A DNA stretch of 64,000 bases from Drechmeria coniospora. Taxonomy: Eukaryota > Ascomycota > Sordariomycetes > Hypocreales > Ophiocordycipitaceae. The notes under the pieces were generated by a model, which was given only the letters and a program-made list of their open reading frames with translations, was not told the origin of the DNA and ran no database searches. The position numbers were made by a program, and so were the translations under genes. Position 1 is the stretch's first letter, and every line of letters starts with the position of its first letter. The stretch covers positions 11,280,520-11,344,519 of the forward strand of contig NC_054389.1 of assembly GCF_001625195.1 (NCBI RefSeq). Direction: 5' to 3'. This document shows, piece by piece, positions 54,597-64,000 of the stretch.

Positions 54597-55290
54597 CGTT
54601 GCGGATGCAGATGACATCTGCCAACCAACACCTTTGCTTTCCGCACCGGCACCCGTCATCCCGTGCGTGTACAACATGTAGCTGCTTGACTTTATCTATG
54701 CCGCAAACCTCTTTTTTTTTTTTTTTTTTTTAACTTTTTCGTTTCCACTTTGTTCTGCTGGCAGCGGAAAGCAGGAAAGCCCCGCTGCTCGGACCGGGAG
54801 GAGGCGCATCCGACAACGCCATCAAGAGCGGTTTTCATCGTGTTCCCTTTTGCATTTCCCCCACCCTCTCCGCTCGCTTCTTTTTCTTCAGAGACCGTCC
54901 AGCCGCCATCTGCGGCGGCCACGTCTACGGGGTTCATCTCACGCACGTCGCCCCTTTGACCGTCTCCCTGGCAGACGAACACGCTTTCTTTTTCTTCTCG
55001 CATGCATGTTGGGATGGGTCCCCTTATTTTCTGGTCCCCGGCGTCGGATACGATTAGGTGGGCACGTGGGTAATGTCTGGTGCCGTCATGAGGCGTGAAA
55101 GAAAACGGGAAGCAAGCCTGCCCGTTGTCCCCCCCGCCAGCCGAGGGGACGATTCGATTCGCGGCGGGGGTGTTCTCGTCACATGGGCAGGCCCGAAATA
55201 TGTAATTCATCGGGCGGAAGGAGAGTGGAAAGCGGTAGAAGAGGGCGGAGCAGACGGCGGGAGGACGTTTCCCGCCGGCGCCGTGACGGA

Positions 55291-55332
55291 CCAGGACGGG
55301 ACGGGACAGGACAGGACAGGACAGGACAGGAC
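55291..55332. repeat. Pentanucleotide (GGACA)n array
   Basis: About eight GGACA/GGACG units run in tandem (GGACGGGACAGGACAGGACA). Confidence 0.9.
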
Positions 55333-56138
55333 AAGCCTGACCCGTCAAGCGTTCGGACTCGGGAGGCACGCCGCGCGGCACAGAATGTGACGGAGGAGCG
55401 CAGCAGCGTCGTCCTCATCTGCCGTCGGCGCCGTCGACATGCATGTTGCCTGCCAAGGCGGCGAATCCGGCTGACGCTGGGCCGAGTCCAGGTCGCTGCG
55501 TCGTTTCCACGGCATGCCATTCGATGGATGCCTCGGAGGTCCGATGGGATGGATTGGGCTGGCATGGGACGAGATGCGTCGCCTCCGCATCGCACAAGCG
55601 AGGCAAAGGGGCCGCAGGTCCGACCGACAGCATGTAACAACGCCTCACGTCGTGAGACTGCATGAGACATGTACGAGTGACGATAGATGTACAGAGAACA
55701 GATGCACGTACGGATCGACGAAGCATCCTGGCGTGCCGTGATGTGGCGTGGCAGATTGGGATGCAGAAGCTGTTCGGAGAGCGCGCGGTGCAGGCGGGCA
55801 TCTTCGCTCAGAAGTGGAGGCAGCAGTGGCGGACAGGCGTCCGACTGCTGGGCTTGCATCTGCATCTAGGCGTAGATGCATCCACCAAGTTGAAAATGAT
55901 GCATCGAAAGCATGCATGCCGTCGTTTTGGGCATGAGGCCTCGTGGGAGGGACCGGCTGGCCGTGGCGGAGGGTGTATCCCGGAACCCCTTGCCAGCAGC
56001 GTAGCGGCAAGACCATCGAGGGCGTGTTCTTTCTGGATGTGCTCGTGAATGTTCGGAGTACATGTACTTGCTGTAGTTTAGCAGATGCAAAAGTACATCT
56101 AGCTACCGGCCCAAGACGACTCGCCTGCCGGGACATGA

Positions 56139-56290
56139 TGGGTGGTGGATGGTGGATGGTGGATGGTAGATGGTGGATGGTGGACGGTGGAAGACGGGTA
56201 GAAGACGGGAGAAGACGGTGGAAGACGGTGGAAGACGGTGGAAGACGGTGGAAGGTGGTGGAAGGTGGTGGAAGGTGGTGGAAGGTGGTG
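56139..56290. repeat. Compound minisatellite: GGATGGT (7 bp), then GAAGACGGTG and GAAGGTGGTG (10 bp)
   Basis: About 50 bp of GGATGGT units pass into four to five GAAGACGGTG units, then four GAAGGTGGTG units. The purine-rich strand is plus; the minus strand reads as Pro/Ser/His-rich frames with no protein meaning. Confidence 0.92.
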
Positions 56291-57138
56291 CTTGTGGATG
56301 GAGAGGCGAGGTCGTGCGTGGTTGTATGAAATTGGTCCCACGGCAGAGAGGGAAATGTCGTCCATACACCGTACAGTACAGTACAAATACGGAATTTGTG
56401 CTTTTCATAGCTACACCGACAGACATTTACGTACGAGGACCGAGACGGCGCATGAGCAAGGACCGATACGAGTACGACCCACGAGCAGAGCGCATGCGTG
56501 CCTCTTGCTCCGCCGCCGAGGAGCTGCAGGCTGTCGAGGCCCAAAGTCATGGCCAAGATGTCGGCGAGGGTACGGAATAAAAGGGGGATGCCTTGCGCAT
56601 GCCAACACCAGCACCTGGACACGTACGCTTCGTCGCGCGTACGGAGCGTCATGCTATTCATTTACCACTCGTATTCGTCGGATGCGAGGTAAATGAAGGG
56701 CAGAGCATCGGCCGTGGTTGGTTCGGTGCGCTGCCGCCGTCGCTTGCTTTTTCCTGCAGCACCCCCTGGAGGGTGCATGGACAAGATGGATCGGCATGGA
56801 TGCGCGCAAGAGCTTTGGTTGCTCGGTGGCCCGCGAGTTGCGCGTGCTGTACGGAGTACGGGGCACTCGTGCGCATACCGTACCGTTGCACCGTGACGCT
56901 GCACGATGCACGACAGGCCAGCCGTTGCTGCTGAAACCGACTGTACATGTAATAATAGCGTACGGAGTACTTGGAGGTGCTTGCTGTAGGTGCGGGATTC
57001 GAATCGCCGGCTTGGGTGGGCGGGCACCTATTAGTACATCCAAGTACGCATGGGTAAGTACTAGGAACTGCACGGAGTACAAGCACTGTCTGCATACTTA
57101 CAAGCAAGTACGAGCACACTTCATACTCGTAGATACAG

Positions 57139-57288
57139 TACAGTCATGATACAGTACAGCCATGATACAGTACGGTCATGATGCAGTACAGTAATGGTAC
57201 AGTACGGTCATAATACAGTACGGGCATGATATAGTACGGTCATGATACAGTACAGTCATGATGCAGTACATCCAGTCATGATACAGTT
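57139..57288. repeat. 16-bp tandem array (TACAGTCATGATACAG), about nine units
   Basis: Units start at 57139 and every 16 bp to 57251, with a longer terminal variant. Differences are mostly transitions (CAG/CGG, GTC/GCC, ATAC/ATGC). Confidence 0.92.
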
Positions 57289-59651
57289 ACATGTGTACTC
57301 CGTACGTACTTGAGTATGTCTCCGTCCTTGCATACTACCTACTAATTAGGCATGTATTACCTAGTACAGAGTACGGAGTACTGTACAGTGTACATGCAGC
57401 GGCCTTAAGTACTGCATACCTGCACATCCCAGGTACAACTACCAGCTGTTTGGTATTTATTCCATGGGTGTAATGTGTCCTGCTAGGTGCTAGTACTTTA
57501 CATACTTACTATTACCTAGTATTACTTAGGATGATGCGATGTGGAAATGGCCACAACCTATTACTGTACATGTACGTTTTCCGTACAGTATGTACTTGGC
57601 ATACCTGCTGGCACCAGCTTGAACGTGTGAGGGGGCGGCAGCAAGTGGCCTCCATTGCAGCGCACAGTACTCCGTACGAAGCACATGCACATGGACGTCC
57701 ATGCTCCGTACGACCCTACGCGACAATCTACAGTGTCGTATGTGTGCTATGCCTGCACGTGCATCTACGGTACGGTGTACATTGCATGGCTCATATGTTT
57801 ACATGCATGCATTCAAGTTCCTGCAAGTTCGAGTCCGCTGCCGACTCGGTACGTGCATGGTCTGTAAGCAGGTACTGACTGACTGTACTTTGGTATTTGA
57901 TGCCGATGTTGGTGCCGATGGGTAACCGTGCTTGTTACGTGTACTCCGTACTCCGTATTACTTGTAATCAATACATTGATTTTAATATCATTACGGAGTA
58001 ATTAATAACAATATCATTACTGCGTACCTCCTCATTCGTACTGTGCCTTCTCGCAGGCCCCCAATGTGGCAGAAGCGGCAGGTCAGCGGCAGAAGAAAGA
58101 ACAGCAAGCGCCTTCAGAGGACCAATGCGCCCGTCTGACTGCCTGCTTACAGTATTACCTGGCCTGCCAGTCTTGGTTGGCCTGTCCATGAGATGCGCCT
58201 TGGAAATTTCCAAGCCCCGCTGCGTTTCATCAGCTCGTCTATGCGAGATGGAAACCATGTCGAACCAGAAAGAAGCTCCGAGGCCGCATGCGTGCCGGCA
58301 CGATGCTCGAACACGTACGGCACTCGTTCCTCGCACCCCAGACACGGGCCAGGAGCCGCTGCCGCCCTCACGAGCGTGACTCGCGGGAGCCGTCCACGTC
58401 CGGCTCAGACGTGGCAGACGCACCGACGCCCATTGGGTAGTACGAGTGCATTTCGGCCGTGTGTCGCGCTGCACTGTAGATGGAACGAATGGAACTCAAA
58501 GGCCCGTATTGACCTTCCTTGCCGGCTTCCTTCGCGAGTGCTGCCGTACAAGTACAAGTCCTCGTCCGCGTGCGCACGCAAGCCGAGTACGGGCCTTGAT
58601 TGCTTGCCTCGCCATCGCGAGCTCTTCATTGTGCAGACGAGCTCAGCTGGCGGTGTGCTAATACGCAAACGGTGTGCCGCCGACGACGAGGCAGCCGCGC
58701 CAGCCCTCCCTCCTTCCTCCTCACGCTCTCCCAAAGGCGAACCAGGGTGACTGAATCAAGGAGAGAAGGGGCAAGCGACAAAAGCGACAAATGGCAGCGC
58801 TCGCCAACGCGCGCGCCTTCCCGTTTCTCCGTTCACCGACATCAAAGCACGTAGGCAGGCAAGTACATTCGACTGTGCTCTTTCCTATCGTCTTGCCAGA
58901 ATCCAGTACTCTACACCATCTGCAGCAACCCCCCCTCCCACCCCCTTTTTTGGTGTGCCAACACGCACCATGACACCCTCAATTACTTTGCGGATTCATC
59001 CATGCGTGCGAAAAGCAGGCACTTGTCTGCATCTGCCGTTCATTTCTTACCACGGCCGTCTAATTGCCAGGGCGCCTGGCTGCGACGACGCTTCATTCCT
59101 CCCCTCCTTCTCTCCGCCCCCCCTTCTCTATATGCATCCTTCTTTTTATTCACCCACTCCCTGACCTCTGGCCTCCCTCCACCCCCACCCCACCTCGGTC
59201 GTCGACGATGAATGAACGACCAGCGCCGGCGAGGCTCACCTCACACGAATAGCAGTGTCGAATAGGTGCAGACGCCCCGTGCCGAAGCAAACGCCCTCGA
59301 CGAGGCCCACGCTACGGCGAAGACGGCCATCTGTGGGTGCCAACGGGACCCTCCAACGTCGCCTGCGTCTGCGAGGCATTCGACGTGCATGGTGGACAAC
59401 GGCACGAGGCACCTAAGCTTCCGTCGTCTGCCACGACCTCGATACCATCCGCTCGAATCCATGATCCATCCTCCGGGCCCCGCCTACGCCCACGCTTCGT
59501 GAGCCTAGGGTCCTGCCTGAATGCTCGGCCCCGGCGTACGACCTCTCGCCTTCTCGAATGCTTCGCCTCGACAGGTGCATACCTATACGGATCCATACTC
59601 CTCCTGTACGTCGCGGTGTGAGTGCTGCTCTGTAGGCTGGCCTCCTTCACC

Positions 59652-62202
59652 ATGGACCCTACAACCACTCTCGTCACCTTCCTTTTGTGAGTCCAAGCAA
59701 CTTTCTTACTCGCCTCTTGCCTCGTCGTCAACTTTCCTCCGCCTTCGACCCGTCCCGTTTCTCGTCGTCCCTTGTTGCCTCGGGGCACCCGCCGAGTCCA
59801 GAGTCCTGATGCCTCAGCCCGTCATGACTCCCGACTCCCGAGTCCCGCATTCCCGACTCCTGAGAGACACCACGCCCTGTTCCAGGCTCCGAAACTCCTT
59901 TGGTGCCATATCACCCCCCCCCCCCCCCCCCCCCCCTACCCACTCACCTTGCTTGTCTCACCCAGGGATGGGGCGATGCCATGTACTAGCAGCATGTGTG
60001 GAGTACACCTGCTAGACTGACTGTCGGTACTCCCTGCCTACCCCCAATATCATGCCCATACGGCCGACGCACATGGTCCCCTTTGTTTTTTACCTTGGCC
60101 AGGGTCAATTCCGTGCAAGTGCTTCCACTCGGCGCCTGCGTTGCCTTTGTGCCGCAGGAATGCTGTCCATATACTCCTGCCTGGACATCATTGCGCCTAG
60201 ACCTGCACGCATCCACAACGAGTGCCGAACACCCTCCCTACCACGCGGAACGAGCAAGCTACCTACCTGTACTCCGTACATGCACACGCATCGTCCGTCC
60301 ACCAGCCAAGCCCACGACCCTGCAATGGCAGTGTAGACCCTTCATGGCAAGCATGCGACTCTGGTGTGCACCACTGTGTACACCTGCATGTACATGTGCA
60401 CATGCCGACCGCAGGGCTGAGGGTGCGTGCAACTTGTATCCATACCGGTCCTAGCTCAGCGACTCGAGTGTGTGGTGACCCTTCTGCGGTGACTGCCCGG
60501 TTGGACGTGCACGCACACGCACGCGTCACGTACGCTTGCTCCCTATGCGTCGAGGCTGGCTCCCTACGCGCCGAGCACACGAACCGACCGACTGACTGAA
60601 CTGACGCCTCGCAGTCAGACGGATCCCTCGGTCCGGTCCGTTCAACTCATTGGCTCCTGGGATCACTTTTCCTCGTGTTACACGATGAAACCTGATCCCC
60701 GCCGCGGCCGCGGCCAGTGGAGGGGCTGTTATTCTTTCAACGATATTGTTTGCGACGACAAGGCCGTGAATGGCTTGCGCAGGAATGGTGGCCTCAAGAT
60801 GGGTGCCACCTACTATTACTATGTACGTGCATCTTCACCTACATACCTTGGCGCACCTTCCCCACGTCTACGCATAAGACCTCGACGCTGCCGCCCGCCA
60901 ACGCTCGCTCCGACGACGCTGACGAGCTCGCCCCTTTCGCCCCGAACGCAGTACGAGATAGATGGCGCAACCGAGACGTACAACTCCGCCGAGCCGAGCA
61001 CGACTGCCTGCCCCTTTCTCCCCGGCCAGACGGTCAACGCGCTGAGCGTTCCCGTCGAGCGGACGCCGCGTCTCCGCAGCGCCTCTCTCACCTCCCTTCG
61101 TCACGAGAGCTTCAGGACGATGAACCCCGACGCCAAGTTTACCACGCCGCGCCCGGCCCACGCCCCGATGCTGACCTTGACCGCCTCCCTCCGTCGCCTC
61201 GGCTCCGCCTCGTCCCTCCTGAACCTGAACCAGGATCCGTCGGCTCGCGCCCCCTCTCCCGGCCCCCGCTGGAAGCGCCTGTTCACCCGGAAGCCCCCAA
61301 CCCATCATCCCGCCGCTCCGGATCAAGACACCGTCGAGCTGCCGACGCCGCCCTCCCCGCCGAGGCAACCGCCCGCCTCGACAGCTTCGCGAGGCCGCCG
61401 AGCGAGAGACATTTCGCACGAGTCTTTGCGTCGTTTCCTCTCGGAAGAACCGCCCGCGAGGTCCGAGCGGAGCCCGGCGAGAGAACCCACCGTTGCTGAG
61501 CCGATGCCGATGCCGGTGCCGGATGACGTCGTTGAGGAGGCCGACGACGACGACAATTTTGCCACCTCGGCCACGTCAGACCACCAGTTCTACGCCACTT
61601 CCCTATCGCCGCCCCCCTTTCAGCGTTCCGCATCGTCCATCGCCCTCTCGCTCTCCGGTACCGACGCCAAGAAATGCTTCGTCCCTGTCAAGACGCATCC
61701 ATCAAACCAGCACGGCCTGGGAGCCGATACCGCTGTGCCTGCACCTCCGTCCGGCGGCCCCGCTCTTCCCAGTCTCGACACCGACTTCCGGCCGCGATGG
61801 TCCATATCGGCTCCCTCCACCGCATTGACCACCCCCGTGTCTCCGGCACTGGTCGACGAGGAGTGCCCTCCTCCCTTTGGCGACTCCAATGACGAAGATG
61901 AGGTCTTGTCTAGCCACGACGATGACAACTTCTCGAGCGGTCCTGTGCCGAGCCATGGTTCCCCTCGGGAGGCTTTCCCAGGCTACAGGCTTCCTACGCA
62001 GGGGGGCGAGGAGAAGAAGGCATCGCATTCGAGACCATCCACGTCGGCATTCAACGCTGCCCAGCTGCTCTCCGGGGGGCATGCCGGCATCGCCGTCGAC
62101 GGAGAGAACTTCCTGGGCGCGCCCATCGACACAGGCTTGGATGATTTTGCGAACGAGCTGGGTTGGATAGCGGATGCCATCCGTCGCAAGCAGAACCACT
62201 GA
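59652..62202 (+). CDS. CBM48/AMPK-glycogen-binding-like protein with long disordered tail
   Basis: Exons 59652-59686, 60615-60822 and 60952-62202 give 497 residues. Exon 1 (MDPTTTLVTFLF) joins exon 2 in frame across a 928-bp intron (GTGAGT donor, GCAG end), producing DPSVRSVQLIGSWDHF, a typical CBM48 beta-strand with the GSWD turn. RRGRGQWRGCYSFNDIVCD and MGATYYYYYEIDGATETYN complete the beta-sandwich (about 1-110). The second intron (60823-60951, GTACGT/GCAG) is 129 bp with no in-frame stop. After TTACPFLPGQTVNALSVPVE the protein is Ser/Pro-rich and probably disordered, ending DDFANELGWIADAIRRK. Fungal proteins with this N-terminus are conserved but uncharacterised; carbohydrate or kinase-complex binding is inferred from the fold only. 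No catalytic domain is present. Confidence 0.78.
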
Positions 62203-63052
62203 CACGTGTGCGCGCTGCTAGCCACGAGCTTTCCACGGCACGTGTCCGTCGCGGATATGGACCAAGCAACACCGACCCGAACTGGCAACCTGTAGGCGAG
62301 TGTGGAGCCTCGATGCGTTGCGAAGGAGCCGGCAAGCGAAGATGGCGGTGAATGGAGAGTGGTAGGAATTGCCGCCGGGAGGGCACGTCATGGTTTTGGT
62401 TTGAGCAAGCGGCTGCGAGTTGTTGCAGCAGCTGCAAGCCTCTTTTCACTCGGCGTCGGGCAGCGTTGCTTTCATTGTTGGAGACCTGCGGCTGATGGCT
62501 CGCACTGGTTGATGTAAATTTCAGCGATCATGTACGCCGGGAATGTCGCTAAAATACCTTGCTCCGTATTTAGTGTAATGCGTAGTATTTAGATGGCACG
62601 AAATAGATGGAACATTATCGTCCCAACGAAAGCGTTGCCGCGTCTCCATGTTATCAGGGGCCGCCGTTTCATGAGCAGATGATGGATGGACTCGTTGCAT
62701 TGCAGCCTCGTTTTGACGCATGATCCAAGCTCAGCTATGAAAGTAAGAAAGGAACCGTTCTGCAAGGCGGCATTCGCGAATCTTTCCATTGCCTTCATAC
62801 TCGGAAGCAATCGGTTTGATGGGCTCTCCTCCAGATGCAGCAACCGTCTTCGCGCTGATGTTTTGGGACCGTCGTGCATGCCAATCCGGAGTGGGAAGTA
62901 AGCTTTGATTCACACAGCGGGCCAAGAAACGAACCAGCACCTTGCCTCAGTACGTCTACTTGGTTCCATTCAAGGAGGAATGGAAGTACGCTGCAGCAGC
63001 TGCTCACCATGGGTTCTTTCAAAAGTCGTCAAGTTGCCTTGCTATTTTATTT
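62203..63052. other. Convergent intergenic region
   Basis: 3' flanks of the CBM48-like gene and VPS72. Low-to-moderate GC, short frames only, no recognisable feature. Confidence 0.6.
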
Positions 63053-64000
63053 TTATTTCGTTCCGCTCCCAATGCTTGACTCCTCTACTGGCTGAGGTGG
63101 TCCAGGATGCTGTGCTGCGCCCCCAATGCTTGACTCCTCTGCTGGCTGCGGTGGTCCAGGATGCTGCGCTGTATCCCTTGTGGGTTCATCAGCTTTAGCC
63201 GGCTCTCCTGTGGGTGTTGGTGCCAGAACATGAGGTGGTGCTGTGGGCTGCTGAGGTTTATCGTTTGCCACTGCCGCGAGCTTGGTCTCTTCAGCTGCCT
63301 TCCCCTCGTCCTCCGCCCTCAACCGTTCTTGGCGCACCTTTTCCTCTTCCTCTTCCTTGTTCTCCTCGTTCTTCCTGTTCTCTACCTCCTTCACCCTTTT
63401 CTCCTCTTCCTTCTTGCTCTCCCCCTCCTTCTTGCTCTCCGCCTCCTTGCTCTCTGCCTCCTCCTTGCTCTCCGCCTCCTTCTTGCTCTCCGCCTCCTTC
63501 TTGCTCTCCTCCTCCTCCTCCCTCTCCTCCTCCTTCCTCCTCTCCTCCTCTAGTCGCTTCTTCTCCTCTAGTCGCTTCTTGCGCTCCGATTCAGGCTCCG
63601 GCTTGAGGAACCGATCAGGGACGCCGCGGGCGGCGGTAGTCCCGGCCCCAACCCACGCACCGAGGAGTGCGCTAAAGTGATAATCACCTTGGTGCAAGCG
63701 CCTGATCTCGCGGTAGGCAGACACGTTGTGGAATGGCAGGCCCGTTTCAGGATCGCGGTAGCGACCAGACAGGCCCGTGATGACACAGAGAGGAGCGGCT
63801 GTTGGTTCTTGAGAGAACGAACAGGCGTTGGTCAGTTTCCACGCTGAGCTCGACAAGGGGGAGGGGGGGAGGTGCATACTAGGGAGCTTGGTCATTTTGC
63901 GGCCTAGAAGAATCATTGTTTGTACCGACTTGTCGCGAATGGCGTTCTCGTCAAAGTGCTGGTAGATGATGGCGTTTCGTGCCGTCGCTGGATTTAGGGA
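63053..64000 (-). CDS. VPS72: SWR1-complex subunit Vps72/Swc2 (YL1 family), C-terminal part; 5' end outside window
   Basis: The upstream exon enters at 64000 and ends at 63880. The last exon is 63807-63053 (GTATGC donor, CTGAC branch, CAAG end). The edge exon gives LNPATARNAIIYQHFDENAI and DKSVQTMILLGRKMTKLP. The splice completes KPTAAPLCVITGLSGRYRDP and ETGLPFHNVSAYREIRRLHQ, the YL1 C-terminal domain, then LLGAWVG and ARGVPDRFLKPEP. Vps72/Swc2 binds H2A.Z-H2B and is needed for H2A.Z loading by SWR1 in the nucleus. After the domain comes an unusual tail of about 170 residues: a Glu/Lys/Ser-rich run of ESKKEAESKKEAE type, a Pro-rich linker, and two copies of an 18-residue unit (AQHPGPPQPAEESSIG) just before the stop. 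The histone-binding N-terminal part is not in the window. Confidence 0.88.
   Translation of the reverse strand, partial: SLNPATARNAIIYQHFDENAIRDKSVQTMILLGRKMTKLPSMHLPPSPLSSSAWKLTNACSFSQEPTAAPLCVITGLSGRYRDPETGLPFHNVSAYREIRRLHQGDYHFSALLGAWVGAGTTAARGVPDRFLKPEPESERKKRLEEKKRLEEERRKEEEREEEEESKKEAESKKEAESKEEAESKEAESKKEGESKKEEEKRVKEVENRKNEENKEEEEEKVRQERLRAEDEGKAAEETKLAAVANDKPQQPTAPPHVLAPTPTGEPAKADEPTRDTAQHPGPPQPAEESSIGGAAQHPGPPQPVEESSIGSGTK
63068..63171. repeat. Two tandem 54-bp units inside the VPS72 coding region
   Basis: Units start at 63068 and 63122 and share CCCAATGCTTGACTCCTCT and GGTGGTCCAGGATGCTG. 54 bp is 18 codons, so the duplication keeps frame and repeats AQHPGPPQPxEESSIG at the protein C-terminus. 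Confidence 0.92.

Larger units (their letters stand above)
54597..59651. other. 5-kb gene-poor region with minisatellites
   Basis: A 20-base T run (54,712-54,731) lies in the SUR2 3' flank. 54,750-56,040 is GC-rich and has no recognisable gene. A GGACA pentamer array, a 7/10-bp GGTGGAT/GAAGACGGTG array and a 16-bp array are listed separately. 56,860-58,030 is GTAC-rich. 58,030-59,650 is pyrimidine-rich toward the next start (CTCCCCTCC runs) and is probably promoter/leader. Frames up to about 340 codons on the minus strand derive from the tandem arrays. Confidence 0.5.

Noticed and set aside
56985..57020. GATTCGAATC resembling a tRNA B box
   Set aside because: The five bases on either side of the TTCGAAT loop do not pair, and there is no matching acceptor stem or A box.

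Overview
The window is a gene-rich stretch of a filamentous ascomycete nuclear genome, most likely Sordariomycetes/Hypocreales (class inferred from gene content; genus not assignable). Coding DNA is GC-rich. Genes carry short introns (about 50-130 bp) with GTRNGT-type donors, CTRAC branch points a few bases before the acceptor, and NAG acceptors. The products are typical of Pezizomycotina. Exons were joined by hand from reading frame, splice signals and family similarity recalled from memory; no alignment was run.

Layout. 0-9 kb: 3' end of an eIF4B-like gene (+), a GPHR-type membrane protein (-), a repeat-rich 4.5-kb gap, and a universal stress protein (-). 9-14.5 kb: one probable unidentified first exon (-) and a long gap. 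14.5-23.5 kb: cytosolic serine hydroxymethyltransferase (-), eIF3 subunit L (-) and, divergent from it, the EF2-like ribosome-maturation GTPase EFL1/RIA1 (+). 24-27 kb: an accessory-looking island with a small cysteine-containing secreted protein (-) and a frameshifted relic of a large fungal-specific family (-). 28-32.7 kb: an Emp46/47-type lectin cargo receptor (-) divergent from the ALG8 glucosyltransferase (+), followed directly by a decayed duplicate of the ALG8 3' end. 36-50.8 kb: an ITC1-like ISW2-complex subunit (+), a GTT1-like glutathione transferase (+), a mitochondrial PPR protein (+), the kinetochore protein MIS12/MTW1 (-), a proline-rich protein (+) and TCTP (-). 53-64 kb: sphinganine C4-hydroxylase SUR2 (+), a 5-kb gap, a CBM48-like protein with a long first intron (+), and the C-terminal part of VPS72/SWC2 (-), cut by the window end.

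Most genes are housekeeping: translation and ribosome biogenesis (eIF4B, eIF3l, EFL1, TCTP), ER/Golgi glycoprotein traffic (ALG8, Emp47-like, GPHR), chromatin (ITC1, VPS72), one-carbon and sphingolipid metabolism, mitochondrial expression and kinetochore. I see no operon, biosynthetic cluster, intact transposon, tRNA or rRNA gene.

The intergenic DNA is the unusual part. Blocks packed with GTAC, TACGGAGTA/TACTCCGTA and ACATGTAC words recur in nearly every large gap and seem absent from exons. They are accompanied by many unrelated minisatellites with units of 5 to 64 bp.
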